Assembly: GCA_002633005.1 (NCBI GenBank)
Contig: NMRA01000674.1
Location: 62,001 to 126,000 of the forward strand
Direction of reading: 5' to 3'
From: Phoronis australis
Lineage: Eukaryota > Phoronida > Phoronidae
DNA: 64,000 nucleotides
Part shown: positions 1 to 11,738 of the stretch, one piece after another
Layout: each line of letters begins with the position of its first letter
Position numbering within the stretch: position 1 is the stretch's first letter
Program-made: the position numbers and the translations under genes
Notes under the pieces: generated by a model
The model's database searches: none
What the model saw: the letters and a program-made list of their open reading frames with translations, nothing else
Told to the model about the DNA's origin: nothing

Positions 1-344
1 ACTGAGCATGCAAGAAGTTTTCAAAATGAACATTCAACGACCTAGTGCCTAAAAGAACAACCCCACTTCAGAATGGAAAGATGGCGCCTTGTAAACAAGA
101 AACCGCTCATGTATCGTGAAATCTCGAATTTCCCAATGACTCATAACCATATAATATAAGCATTGTGTGACGTCATTTGCGATCGAGGAACAGATAAACT
201 CAAGCGCCTGTGATCTGGACCCCGAATCTCCGAACTCGAGCTCTAAAGTACAAAATGACACTAAGTGTCTTCGATTTTGTGCCCAAGTACATTGTGATTT
301 ACGTATTGTCTAATCCAAGTTCGCAATTGATGACTCCAAAATTA

Positions 345-670
345 TAACTACACGTTTGTGAGTTGAACTTGCACTCCAAAAGCACAGACATCTTTGTTCA
401 CGATTGCCAGTACATGCTTTTTGAGGACCTTAATCCGTTCGACAAACAGTGTGCACAAACGGTTATCAACATCATAGGCTACTTCTGACAATTACTCTGA
501 CAGACACAGCGAACGTCGTTTCATCAACTTCTACTTCATCAATAAAGTATAACAATCTTCAAAAGAACTACTATTCTTAGAATTATTTGGGACAACTAAC
601 GTGTTTTTTTACAGCTAGAAACAATTGGCGATATTGCTTTTGTGTAAGTTAGCCCTCAAGTTCTTCTTTC
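345..670 (+). repeat. Diverged direct repeat, copy 1 (paired with 2390-2650)
   Basis: Both copies share, in order, gagtt(g/t)aacttg(c/a)actccaaaa, a cagacatctttgtt-like segment, cttcaaaagaa.tactattctt, and a (c/t)tttttgtgtaa segment ending near a gttcttc motif. The order and spacing are similar but identity is modest, so this is an old duplication or two members of a dispersed family. No coding content is evident. Confidence 0.55.
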
Positions 671-1486
671 CTTCGATTCCAGTACAAGCCCGTAGAAGGC
701 AAAAATTATTGGGGGACACAAACCAATTCGACTTCGCCAACCTACCTCCTTCCTATCACCCCCCCTCCCCCTTCTCTGGATGTCATCATATTTGTACCGA
801 CCCCTTGCGTCCGCCATAGGTGGGTTGAGCGGTAATATCTGAGGTGCAGCCATCAGTATTTGAGTAACCGTGAACCAACAAAGTTTCACGGAGAGTATAA
901 GAATGGGCTTACGGCCAGCATACTGACGGGTAGCTGGAATCCAACAGTGGATTCGATCAACCAGAGCTAGTCGCTGGTCAGCTCAGCTATGATTCACTTA
1001 AGGCAGTTTAGCTCGTACCCATTCCTCTGAGCTGGCTCTAAGGCCAAGATTCGTTTTATTATGATCAAGTTTCAGGAAAACTTCATTTTATCATGGCCAT
1101 TCTTTGAAGGAATTTTTTGGAAAGGTGAAGTCCCGAGGTCCCTGGTATTTTGCCTTTGTGGCCGTTTCAAAATCCCTTGATAAAACACAGCCGGTAGTCC
1201 AGTTTCTTGTGACTGGGGGAAATGATACAGAGTGTGTCCCAAAAATGTTTCCATTTCAACGCCTGGAGTTCAAATTCAGCTCCCGTGGATAACTGAGATT
1301 CTGCGCAGGCCCACTGCATGCACGGTTACACCTTATTTTTATCGTGGGTGCGTCAGTCATGACGTGCTCCGTGTGTAGTATGCACAGGAATGGAAAGCAA
1401 ATGATTCAGTTATGAAGAAAATTCATTGCGCAATACTATTGGAAACTAACAACATTAAGGAAGTGCAAAGAGAACATTTCCAAGTT

Positions 1487-2267
1487 GATGAGCGATGAGT
1501 TTAACTTCATCTATTTAAATACTTAAACTTCTTTTTCGATCTACAGTTTGTGAAATTAAACCGACTAATCTATTTCCTAAGTCAATAAACAATTTATTGT
1601 AATTTGAATTGTGAAATAATTTTAGGACACTTTGTAGAGCTGTCCGACATTCATTAATATCTTTGATATTTATTTCAGATAGAAAAATCAAATCGTTTAG
1701 TGTACTTTTATATTTGGAGATCTGACGATAGATCGAATTTTCCCAATATTGGCCTGCAACTAAGTTCGTTGAAGCATTGTCATTTTTTACAAGATTAGCT
1801 TCTAATTGTAAAAAAATCCTCTGTCAATCACCCCATTTTCGTAGATACATAAACATGTAATTCAGAGACTAACAATCGATAAATCCATGAGCAATGCGTT
1901 TACCTTGATTTAATGACTTAGTTAATTCCTTTTTGATCGCCTGTTAGTGCATTTAAACGACAAATCTTGTACAGAAGTCAAAAAGCAATGAATTTATTGT
2001 CATTTGAATTTCGAGTAAATTTTTGGGAATTGTCCAAATTCCATCAATGTCTTTGAGAGTTATTTTAGATAGTCAAGAAGCGTCTGGTGCACTTTACTAT
2101 CTGGGGATCTCATTATAGAGTTTTTTCCATATTTAGGCTTCAACTAAATTCATTGAAACATCATCATTTCTTAAAATATAAGCTTCTAATTGCCAAAAAT
2201 CATCTATTAACCTGTCGGTTTTCGTACATGCACAAACACGTAAATCAGAAACCAACGAATTTGTTTA
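1487..2267 (+). repeat. Tandem duplication of an approximately 400-bp AT-rich unit
   Basis: Unit 1 (about 1487-1885) and unit 2 (about 1886-2267) align along their whole length. Both begin atgagc(g/a)atg(a/c)gttta and contain caat(a/t)aacaatttattgt or its variant, then tttgg(a/g)gatct. Both finish with agcttctaattg and a ttttcgta...cat.aacacgtaa-like segment. Divergence is clear, so this is an old event. There is no open frame of note. Confidence 0.7.
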
Positions 2268-2389
2268 TCAAAACGGAATGTTCCAAGCAATTTCCGCACA
2301 CGTGATCGCAGATTTTTGACAGGTAACCCGAGGAACATGGGAGATGGGGCATTCATAGGTTAATTTTTGCTCATTTCCGAGGTACCTAT

Positions 2390-2650
2390 AACGGTTCACG
2401 AGTTTAACTTGAACTCCAAAAAAAAAAAACGCTGACATATTTGTTTATTATTGCGAGTATTTTGAGTACCCCCGTTCGGTCATCACAAATCGTAGCCCAC
2501 AGTCTTTTCGAAATTTGTGAATTCATTACAAACAGTTCCTAGTAACGACTTTCAAAAGAAATACTATTCTTGGGATACTATTATAACTAACCATCGGAAG
2601 TAGCCTTTTTGTGTAATTCACAAATAGTGATCGTCACGTTCTTCAAAATT
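2390..2650 (+). repeat. Diverged direct repeat, copy 2
   Basis: This is the partner of 345-670, with the same ordered motifs, including tcaaaagaaatactattctt and gcctttttgtgtaattcac. It lies just after the tandem duplication at 1487-2267 and just before another repeat copy starting near 2640. Confidence 0.55.
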
Positions 2651-3660
2651 CCAACTTTTTAATATTGGTCAATCTTATTGTATTTTTCACATTTTTGGTT
2701 GTCTGGGTCGAATGTTATGGTATTGCTGTGTTGTGTACGGTTGATTTGTGTTTTTGATGAATTTGGAATCTCAACTTTCCCTCGTGTATACTTGGCAGTG
2801 TCGGATTTACTTGTATAGAGTAACACCCGAACTGCGAAGGGCTACACATCAAAAAGCTTGGGAAAGAGTCATTCCATAGTCGGGTGACTTTGCAAGAACT
2901 GACTTTCCTCACCATGAACGCCGGTTGTACGATTTCATAAAAAGCAGGAAAATAGAGATAATTGATTCCAACATTGGGCCCTCTCTTAGTGAGAGGCCCC
3001 TTAAGAATTTGCCAATCAAAACACGAAAAGAGTGGCCACTTGAATGTCATCAATGGTCCTCTTCAAGAGTTGGGCCTTTAAATATGAAAAGATCTATATT
3101 TTCAAAAGTCAGGAAATGCGCAGCAATTGATGTTATTTGCCAGGCCATCAATTTTCTCAAGTGACACACAATTTAGAGAAAGAAAAATAGAGCGACAGTT
3201 GTCTTTGTTATCCTTTGTTAGAGAAGGGTCTTTGGAAAATATAATTTCGCATTTCTGCATTTGCAAAGCTGTCTCATTGAATTTAAAAATCCAATGAATT
3301 AATATGCTCCGCAAAAGCTTCGATTTATGAATTTTCTCGATTTTTCGAAATACGTGTATGAATGATAAAGTGCCCGTTTTCAAGTGCGTTTAGACGACCT
3401 ACACGTATGCAGCAAAACGGAGACCCTAACAACAATGTCCTGACCAGCACCCTCGAAGGGTAAACCATGCATTGATACTGAGTTGTCAAATGTTCTCTTG
3501 AATTTTCTCTCTTATTCGTACTCGAAGTCTTTCTTTTCTCGACTGTCACCAGCCCTAAGCCTATGTCGGTTGCTATTATTCAACCCTGACGCCTGCAATT
3601 TTTTGTTAGGGTACTGGCCCGACACGCCCCCCCACTTCGTACGGCCCTGCAGTATATTTC
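2640..3660 (+). repeat. Dispersed repeat family member (related to 4285-4620 and 10150-10760)
   Basis: Shared landmarks with the 10-kb copy: ggttgt(c/t)tggg, ggt(a/g)ttgctgtg, a gagaggcccctta / gagaggtccctta segment, accctaac(c)aacaatgtcctgacca (with small differences), and a gttgtcaaatgttctct / gttgacacatgttctct end. The sequence is non-coding as far as I can see. The family is not recognised. Confidence 0.6.
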
Positions 3661-3693
3661 ACTATATTTATTCCTCACATTTTTGGCAGCTTG

Positions 3694-4284
3694 GTCCACA
3701 TGCCATGGTGCACATGCCATGGTCCACACGCTATGGTCTACGCGCTATGGTCCACATGCCATGGTGCACATGCCATGGTGCACATATCATGGTGCACATG
3801 TCATGGTCTACATGCCATGGTGCACATGCCATGGTGCACATGCCATGGTGCACATGCTATGGTGCACATGCCATGGTCCAAATGCCATGGTCCACATGCC
3901 ATGGTCCACATGCCATGGTGCACATCATGNGGGTGACTTTGCAAGAACTGACTTTCCTCACCATGAACGCCGGTTGTACGATTTCATAAAAAAGCTATGG
4001 TCTACGCGCTATGGTCCACATGCCATGGTGCACATGCCATGGTGCACATATCATGGTGCACATGTCATGGTCTACATGCCATGGTTCAAATGCCATGGTC
4101 CACATGCCATGGTCCACATGCCATGGTGCACATCATGCCATGGTCCACACGATATGGTCCACATCCCATGGTGCACATGCCATGGTGCACATGCCATGAT
4201 CCACATGCCATGGTCCAAATGCCATGGTCCACATGCCATGGTCCACATGTCATGGTCCACATGCCATGGTCCACATGCCATGGT
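3694..4284 (+). repeat. CATGCCATGG-rich 14-bp satellite array
   Basis: The array is made of a 14-bp unit close to ccacatgccatggt, alternating with gcacatgccatggt and variants such as acgctatggt and atatcatggt. CCATGG and CATG make each unit nearly palindromic. The array is split by a single N at 3930 and 62 bp of non-satellite sequence (3931-3992). Long open frames on both strands are a by-product of the repeat and not genes. Confidence 0.9.
3930..3992 (+). other. Single-N junction followed by a displaced copy of 2882-2943
   Basis: Directly after the N, 62 bases repeat 2882-2943 exactly as far as I can align them. The sequence then re-enters the satellite with gctatggtctacgcgctatgg, which repeats 3729-3748. 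This looks like a contig overlap or haplotype join rather than genomic structure. Confidence 0.7.
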
Positions 4285-4620
4285 GTTGTTGGGATTCACA
4301 TGGGGTTTTCATGAATTTGATGCTTTTTACTTCCCTTCGTGAATAGTTGAGTTATTGAACAGTGCCTGATTTATGGGGGGGGGGGGGNNNNNNNNNNNNN
4401 NTGAAAAATATGAAAGGGCATACTGCCCGAATACTCTAATATGAAAGACAATGTCATCTAAAAAGATGGAAAAAGTGACAATTGATTCCATCAGCACCCA
4501 GGTCACCCTTCTCTCTCCATCGCAGCATCTTCCTCGTCGTGAATGGTCTACGAAACAAATAGAAAAGGTAGGCAATTTATTCCATCATCGAATCATCGGG
4601 ACCTTTCCTTAAATAGAGAA
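4285..4620 (+). repeat. Partial dispersed repeat copy after the satellite
   Basis: The blocks atgaatttgatgctttttac and ttcccttcgtgaat and the stretch ending gcctgattta correspond to 2755-2812 of the copy upstream of the satellite. The copy is interrupted by a G homopolymer and an assembly gap (4388-4401). Confidence 0.5.
4388..4401. other. Assembly gap (14 N) after a G homopolymer
   Basis: A run of N follows at least 13 consecutive G. The homopolymer is the likely reason that sequencing or assembly stopped here. Confidence 0.95.
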
Positions 4621-6427
4621 AAAGTTAGAAGTTAGACAAACAGGAAAATGGCTGCTATGGATGCTATCAGCATCCCTTCCACGAGCAGGGGTTTATATCA
4701 ATTGATTTACAATCTGAAAAAAACGAAAGAAAAGGCACACACACACGAGCAGACAGGCACGCACGCACAAACACATGCACACAGACTATTATGATGTTAC
4801 AGCGAAGGGTGTCTCAAGAAGCAGTAACAGTTTTGCATTCACTAACAACTGTCTTCTGAATCAGTTAGCTCTGCAGAATCTGTGCACAAATTTCCTTGAA
4901 TTTGTTTCGGAGTATGAGTCAATAAGAGCACGTGTTCAAGTGAGTGCCAGAACTAATTAATTTACAAGAGTTACTCATATAAGCTTTTAGAGCAGGCTTG
5001 ACAATTTCATGGCTTTGTCGCGACGGGTCATTTTATGCGCTGAGTATGGTTTCGAGAACCGTAAAACCTCAATGATATATAATAAGCATATTTCTAGGAA
5101 TATCTGAAAATTCAATGATTCCCTATATAAGACCAGTCGTTATGTTTCTGATGTTTTCTACCCGGTCAGCTCTGACCGCAAAGTTAATTACTGTCAAAGA
5201 CAGTTGAACATTGGTTGGCCGCAATCATTACATGGAAACATACAATACATAATAAAATAAACGAAAACAACTTTACAGCACGTGTTTCAAAGTTAAACCA
5301 AGGCCTTGCACGCAAAATAAGTCATTTCCTGTTCAAATAAAAGGCCATGTATAGGAGAAGTTACGGTAATAACGAACCGCTAGTTTCTTCCAAGCTAAGA
5401 AAGATCTTTTCCACTGACTAACAAACACACCAAAATAAGTCATATAGCGTTAAGGGATCTGAGTCAAATTTAGTTTCTTTGGCGCCCATCACGAGGATAT
5501 AGCAACTTTACAATTTGCTCTGCTAACTATACTCCATATTCAACCTCACATTTTGCTTATAAACTCATTAGGCAAGTTTCTCGACAAAAGTCAACAATCT
5601 AAAACAAACCAGAACCTTTAAAACTTTTTCTCAAAGCATGTCGGTAACAAGAGCTCAAAACATGCACAGAGTTTAAAAATTCGTGTACCGTTGAGAGTGA
5701 GTAGGGAAAAATCGCCATAACTTTGCTGGTTCAGGTTAGTTGCCTAGCAACGAAACCGCAGTCGGTTTTTCTCGCACAGACACATAACGAAACGAAAACG
5801 GACTCGGACTACCTGAACGCTTCGCCACTTGAGACAATTTATGATTTGGACTAAAATCATGGTAGGTAGAATATTTGTTAATTTCCAAATAGAACGCCAT
5901 ACATAAGGTAACACTTTTGCAGTGCTCATATTAATTCACTGACGTAGTCAGTGATCCACCTAGCGAACCACACGGTCATTCTAACTAAAAAACCCTCATT
6001 TGTCAATAATGCTTCTATCACGAGCTGTACTTTCCCCTACCTACACTCGTCATTTTACTTTTACTATTTTATCCTTTTGTCCGTCCGCAACTGCACGGCA
6101 TTCCAGCATCTATTTTATTTATTTATGAATATGGCATTGTGTAAATACATTTCTTTTCGCAGGAACCACAGTATCGTTTAGATACAACTACGACTCACGA
6201 AAAACAATAAATGCAGTACACGAAAATACACAGGTCGTAAAAGAATAATTGGCTTCATGACAAAAGAACGTTGCTAGCTTGAGCCCTCTTCCAGTTCGTG
6301 AGGAAAGAATACCGGCTACTCAGAATACTATATAACATTTGGACAACATATCATTTTTGACATGGCAGACAGTTACTGCATTTCTTGAATGTCGATTTGC
6401 TAATTGTAACATGTGATTACGCACCTC
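4621..6427. other. No gene recognised
   Basis: There is a CA-rich low-complexity stretch at 4735-4790 (cacacacacg, gcacgcacgc). The remainder is AT-rich with no open frame that looks coding and no repeat I could pair. Confidence 0.5.
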
Positions 6428-6560
6428 CATGGGAGGCTGGGGGGGGGGAGCATAGCTCCCCACTTTTTTGGTGGTACGCCGCACATGGTCTATAGGCGTG
6501 TGCTACGGGGGGGCTGAAGGGGCTTTAGCCCCCACTTTTTTCAGTGCTGCGCCGCCCATG
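6428..6560 (+). mobile_element. Short G-rich inverted-repeat element, copy 1
   Basis: The segment starts catggg and ends gcgccgcccatg. It has an internal ggtctataggcg segment that is the reverse complement of cgcccatagacc in the copy at 24160-24319. It is rich in G and C homopolymers compared with its surroundings. No clear target duplication is visible. It is probably a non-autonomous DNA element of the same family. Confidence 0.55.
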
Positions 6561-9500
6561 GCTTCACATGATTAACATGCGTTGAAAGAAAATCTGCTGA
6601 TTTTTAAAGGGGCAATAAACCCGCGCCCTCCGTCAGAACCAAAGTTTGGTTTAGGTATAAAACTGGTCTCGTGTTGTTTCTGACTCAAGTTAGAAATGAT
6701 TACTGAGCTTGAAAAGACTTTACATGAAACTTGCTTGTCACCATGGGTCAGTTTCAGCTGCAGAAGCGCTATAGGCGTCAAGTGATAATCCAAGGTTTTT
6801 ATTGGGACCAATCACAATTCCACCAAAATATAAGAATTCGATGGCTTTATCTACATTTAAATAGCTGGAACCATAATGACGTCGATTTATTGCTAAGCCG
6901 AACTAGGTGAAGGTCGTTCAGCATCAAAATACGACATGACTATCCAAGGTAGACAGTGTTAGAATTTCTGTTTCAACCCTCCCTTGCAAAACGTTTAAAA
7001 TTATTTCTTGTTAGGACATTTAGCAATTCCTTCCAATTTACGACACGCAAATCATAAAAGAAACTACTTAAACAAACTGTCCTGAAAATTTCACTGTTGT
7101 GAGAGAAATTCATTTTTTACAAAAGGAATTAAAAATGTCTCGTCTGCAATCGATAAGAAAAATTCCAGTTCGGATGAGTCGGCTATTTACGCTGTCAAAG
7201 CTGATGACTCACTGGCATTTCTCTTAACGATGTCCTGAATTACCTGAAAAATCAGAAATGCTATGGAAAAGTTTGATGTACAATTGTGGCTGAATGATCT
7301 TAATTCACATTCGGCATTTTAGTAGTAAGACAGAAACTTAACTTTATTTTTTGACACATATTTTTTTACAATTGCACAAGCCCAATTTTCCTCAGTAATA
7401 AAAAGAGAGAAAGGTAATGCGTGAACTGCTTCACGATTGCAAAACAGAAACGAAATGTATCGTTGTTCAAGGGGCAAAATTCATTGGTGAAAAATGCTGA
7501 CATTGTCGAACGGGGATAAATAAGGGTTCGATTTAAGTAGTCGCGGCAGTTGGTTTATCATTTGCGTTTCAGGAGTTGTACTGATTCGTATACTAAGAAC
7601 GCAGCTCGTGCAGTACGTGATGGTGACAAAAATATAATTTCCATCAAACTCCCGACGAGATACTTAAGCTTGGCTGTGGTTTTCCACCACGTAAGAAATA
7701 TCGGCACACTACTTTCATTGGGTTTAATCTTAGAAGTGGATTTAGGTGGTAAATCAATTAAACTGCAGATTTCCGTCATGTTCAGCGCTTAATTGATACT
7801 GCAGTAAAACAAACATTTGCAAGACAGGATGATTCGTTTTACCTCGTGAAAGGTTTACCCATTGGGACTCCGTCAATAGTTTGCGTTCCATATTAATTCA
7901 ATGAACAAAGCACTGTGCCGTGTTCTCAAAATCTCCAACAGAAATGAAGTTATATGATAACTTGCTATGGCAACTTTCGCACTTATAACACATCACACGA
8001 GAATGCAGGCACTGAGGGGTTAAACAAGTACGCCAAAACAGCTGAGAAACATAACAGTTGTCAAACTCATTAATGCTTTGGCTAGTCATGCCGTCACAAT
8101 GAGTGCAAGCTGTAGTGCTTAAAATATGTAGGACCCTAGATAAATGTCCAATTTTGACCAAATTCGTATTTCAAAAATTGCTTATCGGATTCACACGAAC
8201 CTTTCAGATATTATACTTACTACACCTCTCTCCAGAACTTTGTTGGGAATTGTTTTGTTAAAAGTTCCGCTTTTGCATGAAGGACTGTCAAAACTTAAAA
8301 CTTGTAAGACTTTTATGAAAACAAATAATTGCATAAAACGAAAACGAAACAATAATTTATGAAGTTGTAACAAAGTTTTGAGACTTTATCTGGAACATGT
8401 ACATCATACAAACACTTATTTTTACTGATCGTATAGTTTGCAAGAATGTGGATTTCTTTTTTCCTAAAATTTACTGCAAAACAAGGTCATTTGACCTAAT
8501 TAAAGTCAGATTGGTGTAACGTCAACAATTCATAAGGTCCTGTCGTTCATATTTGGGTTCCGGGCTTCACCGTGCAGGACTGAACCATTTCGAGACCTGA
8601 CGAGACCAATGTCCGATAGGAGAAATGTAGACTGTACGTAAAATTCGGGAATTTTGAACAGTTCTTGGCCATGCAGATTCTGCTAAAATAGTACAAAGCA
8701 GTAGGCCTAACCATATCTTTCCTCGATAGTCAAACCCTATCAGGCTAGTACGAAGATAAACATTTTTGGGGGAGCCTAACAAAACTTGGTCCGTCGTCGT
8801 GGTCCCCCACTTGCTTACGCCTCTCCTAGTTACCAATTTCGCACACCCTGCCGTAGGCGTGTTTACTATGCTGTATGAGGACATCTATGATTTCACTTGG
8901 CCTAGGGTCTGATCGTTCTGGTCGAAGTTGAACTCGAAATTAATTTTTGTCATTTTCTGTTCTGTTTGTCTACGAATTCAAGATAAGTGTCTATATTCTA
9001 TGTTCGAGTACATAGTAGCCTACATGTTTAAATCTAGTTTGCACTTGATGATGGAAGCGTTAAGGCTAAAAGTTCGAGTCTGAATTCGAAATTTCTAGTT
9101 TTTACTCAAAACTTCGTGTTTTTACTCAAGTATGATGCTAAAATCTAGGGATGATGAAATGCGAATTTGGACTAGAAGCTCATACGCATTAACCATAATA
9201 TGAGCAGAGAATAACAGACCCTTAACTTGAATTGACAGAACAGTAGAGCGGAAATAGTCAAAAACAATTTCGAGTTCGATTGGGAGTACAAAAATTAGCC
9301 AGCAGGGCCTAAAAATTTTAACACGCGTTCAAGTCTTGCAGTGACCATTAGGGTGCTAAAAGATGTTAGCATCAAAAGCATTCTTTAGGTCGGTTTAGCA
9401 GTAACGTAAGGAACTCTCACCAGAGAAACTCCTCCGTTTAGAAATTGCACGAACTCAAATTTGAAGGCGGGGCATTGTCTGGGAGACTTCGGTTATAGTT

Positions 9501-10149
9501 TCATTTATTTCGGAGAGTGAAAATGAGGCCAAAGGTCTAAATTTATTTTATAAAAAGCCAGTTTAGGGAAAGCTCATTTTCTTAGAAGGCTGCAGTTCCG
9601 GGTGGCCCGGGTACACTGCTTTAGGGGTGTCACTGATAAAATCCCTTGTTAAAACAATTGGTGCCAAGTTTCTAGTGGCTGCCTCTCGCGTGGGAGGGAA
9701 TTGAACAAAACACCAATTTCTTAGATGTTTTTCAGATCAGCAAAAACATGTAGTGCATTTTGCTGCTTGGAATTGAGTTGATAGAGTTTTCAGTTCACAG
9801 AATCATCGTCAATTTCTGTTTGTCAAAAGTATTAACTAGAAGTTGTGAAATTGCAAGACTAACAGACAGACAGAGCATTTTAACCATATTTGGCTGGTAA
9901 AATCATCGCCTTGAATTCAACGAATGTCTGGCAGACACCGGCGAGAGTTGGTGGTTTGTAATAAAATCACAGAAACAACGGATTTTGTTATTTTATAGCT
10001 TCTAGTGGTCAAAGCTAATAACGTCAAGAAGCGTATCTCATCCAACAACAATAACAAAATGGCGTTTTTCAGCCGTAACCGATAGCATCCCTTTAAATAA
10101 ATGTTATAATTCTTTGGGAAAATATCAACATTTTATCACTATAAAAACA
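6561..10149. other. No gene recognised
   Basis: The longest open frame (minus, 8884-8567, 105 codons) has no domain or splice support. A few short gaactcgaaatt-like motifs recur, direct or inverted, around 8930-9290. Nothing else is supported. Confidence 0.5.
8484..8497 (+). promoter_or_regulatory. Palindromic AGGTCA half-sites with 2-bp spacer
   Basis: AGGTCA-TT-TGACCT is an inverted pair of nuclear-receptor half-sites. A match of this length can occur by chance in 64 kb and no promoter is recognised nearby, so function is speculative. Confidence 0.2.
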
Positions 10150-10760
10150 TAGCGAATATTGTTTTTGTATATTTCAGAACTATTAAGTTTTGGTTGTTTG
10201 GGCTGTATGCCTTGGTGTTGCTGTGCTTCACACGAACATGTATTTTTCCGACCAATTTAAAGTTTTATCCACTTTCCTTGGAGAATAGTTGGGGGGCGGG
10301 GTTGGGCATAGAGGCAATCGTCCCCGGCCGAGCCTGAAAGAGAGGACCCCGTCTGAGAGAGGTCCCTTATTATGAAAGGGTATAGTATTGGAAAATTGGA
10401 ATAGTGTGACATTTAAATGCGTCATCAGCGACCTTACTTAACATGAAAGCTTGAGCGAATTCACAAAAAAGGAAAAGAGAAGCAATTAATTTCATCTCTG
10501 AATATCTATGTTTAAAACTTGTACTTAAACGTTTTGTACTGCAGGAACGAAAACCCTAACCAACATGTCCTGACCACGGCTAAACAGTGAGTCCAGCACT
10601 GATAGTTGACACATGTTCTCTCAAAAATTCTTTCTTCTACATCCCCTGCTCTTCTCCCTGGGGCTTGCAAATCGGGAACAAATGCCCCACCCCCGACTCC
10701 GGCTGCTTGTTACGCTGGGCCCTGATCGCTACAGGTGCACAAACTTTACAGCTTCGATGA
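10150..10760 (+). repeat. Dispersed repeat family member
   Basis: This copy aligns in the same orientation with 2640-3660 at several ordered blocks. Small internal differences and length changes show independent decay. The 117-residue open frame that starts at 10613 lies largely in it and is not convincing as a gene. Confidence 0.55.
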
Positions 10761-11627
10761 AATATGAACCATGTGAGTTTGAACATAATTTGATCAGATA
10801 TTTTAAATCATCATTTCACTTAATGAGGTCAGTGTCTACCCCGCCATTTCAGATGTTAATTAGTCAAATTGGCCACTGTGCTCAGATAGAGAGAAACCCC
10901 GGAAATCTTTGCGGCAGCTGTTGTGTAGGCACGAGCTCTGGCGTGAAAAAAATCATTTTTAACTGATGTGACCTTCTTGCTGAGTTAGTTCACGTAACTG
11001 AGCGAGTGTCGAGGATGCGGGATGCGGTGACATCCTACACGGGTTCTAACTCGTGCTCGAACTTGGAATAGTCCCATTGGTGTGACAAAAGATTTCTGGA
11101 TATTTTTGTACCTGCTATAGCGAAAGAATTCACGTTTCCAATACACATAAAGAACCACAAACTTTGTTTTTGGTTTTGGGTGATTCGAATATGAACTTGT
11201 CGCGTAAATTTCCAGGGAGACAAAGAAAACCGTGCATATGAATTTTCTGGAAGAAATGTGTATGTTTACTTTAATAGTGACATTCGACATGAGCAGACTT
11301 TGTTGCGCCATCTTTCGACAGTTTGCAAACCAAATTTGTGATCAAGCATTCCATTCGATCAAACGACTGTGAAAAAACAAGATGAAACTGACCCTTGACA
11401 TTTCTACCCGCGTTCCGCGTTAAATTAATCCTCAAGGAGAAGAAGCGTTGAAGTCATGTCTTTTCAAGTCAAAATCGCTTGGCCAGAATTACGACAAAAT
11501 TCCGTAGAGAAAAAAATCGTCGTACCCGTCCGAAAGCCACGTGTAGGTATTTACTGTAATGGAGTACTGAAATGATTTTAGACATGTTCGAGTAAATTAA
11601 GGTCCTAATATCTGGTTTTATTTTCAG

Positions 11628-11738
11628 TCTGGTATAGACAATCCTGTTTTTCCGACAGAAGACGGAAACCACGTGCATTTGTTGAATGGAAACAATGTTC
11701 ACAAAAGAAACGAAGAAACCGTCGATTTGGACAACGAG
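11628..11738 (+). CDS. Gene A, internal exon encoding part of the cytoplasmic tail
   Basis: This 111-nt exon (37 codons) has a pyrimidine-rich acceptor (ttttattttcag) and a strong donor (GAG|gtaggt). The product begins SGIDNPVFPTEDG and ends in an acidic stretch, TVDLDNE. It is phase 0 at its 3' end, which fits the phase-0 start of the exon at 20402. The NPVF motif resembles short sorting or adaptor-binding motifs of membrane protein tails; that role is inferred. There is no in-frame ATG, so at least one upstream exon carries the start; I could not find it between 1 and 11627. The family is not recognised. The exon is supported by its splice sites and by the continuous frame into the membrane exon. 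Confidence 0.7.

Noticed and set aside
3683-4342. Long open frames on both strands of the CATGCCATGG array (His/Met/Trp/Cys-rich)
   Set aside because: Product of a 14-bp repeat without stop codons; no protein features.
8567-8884. 105-codon minus-strand open frame
   Set aside because: No domain, splice site or codon pattern supports it.
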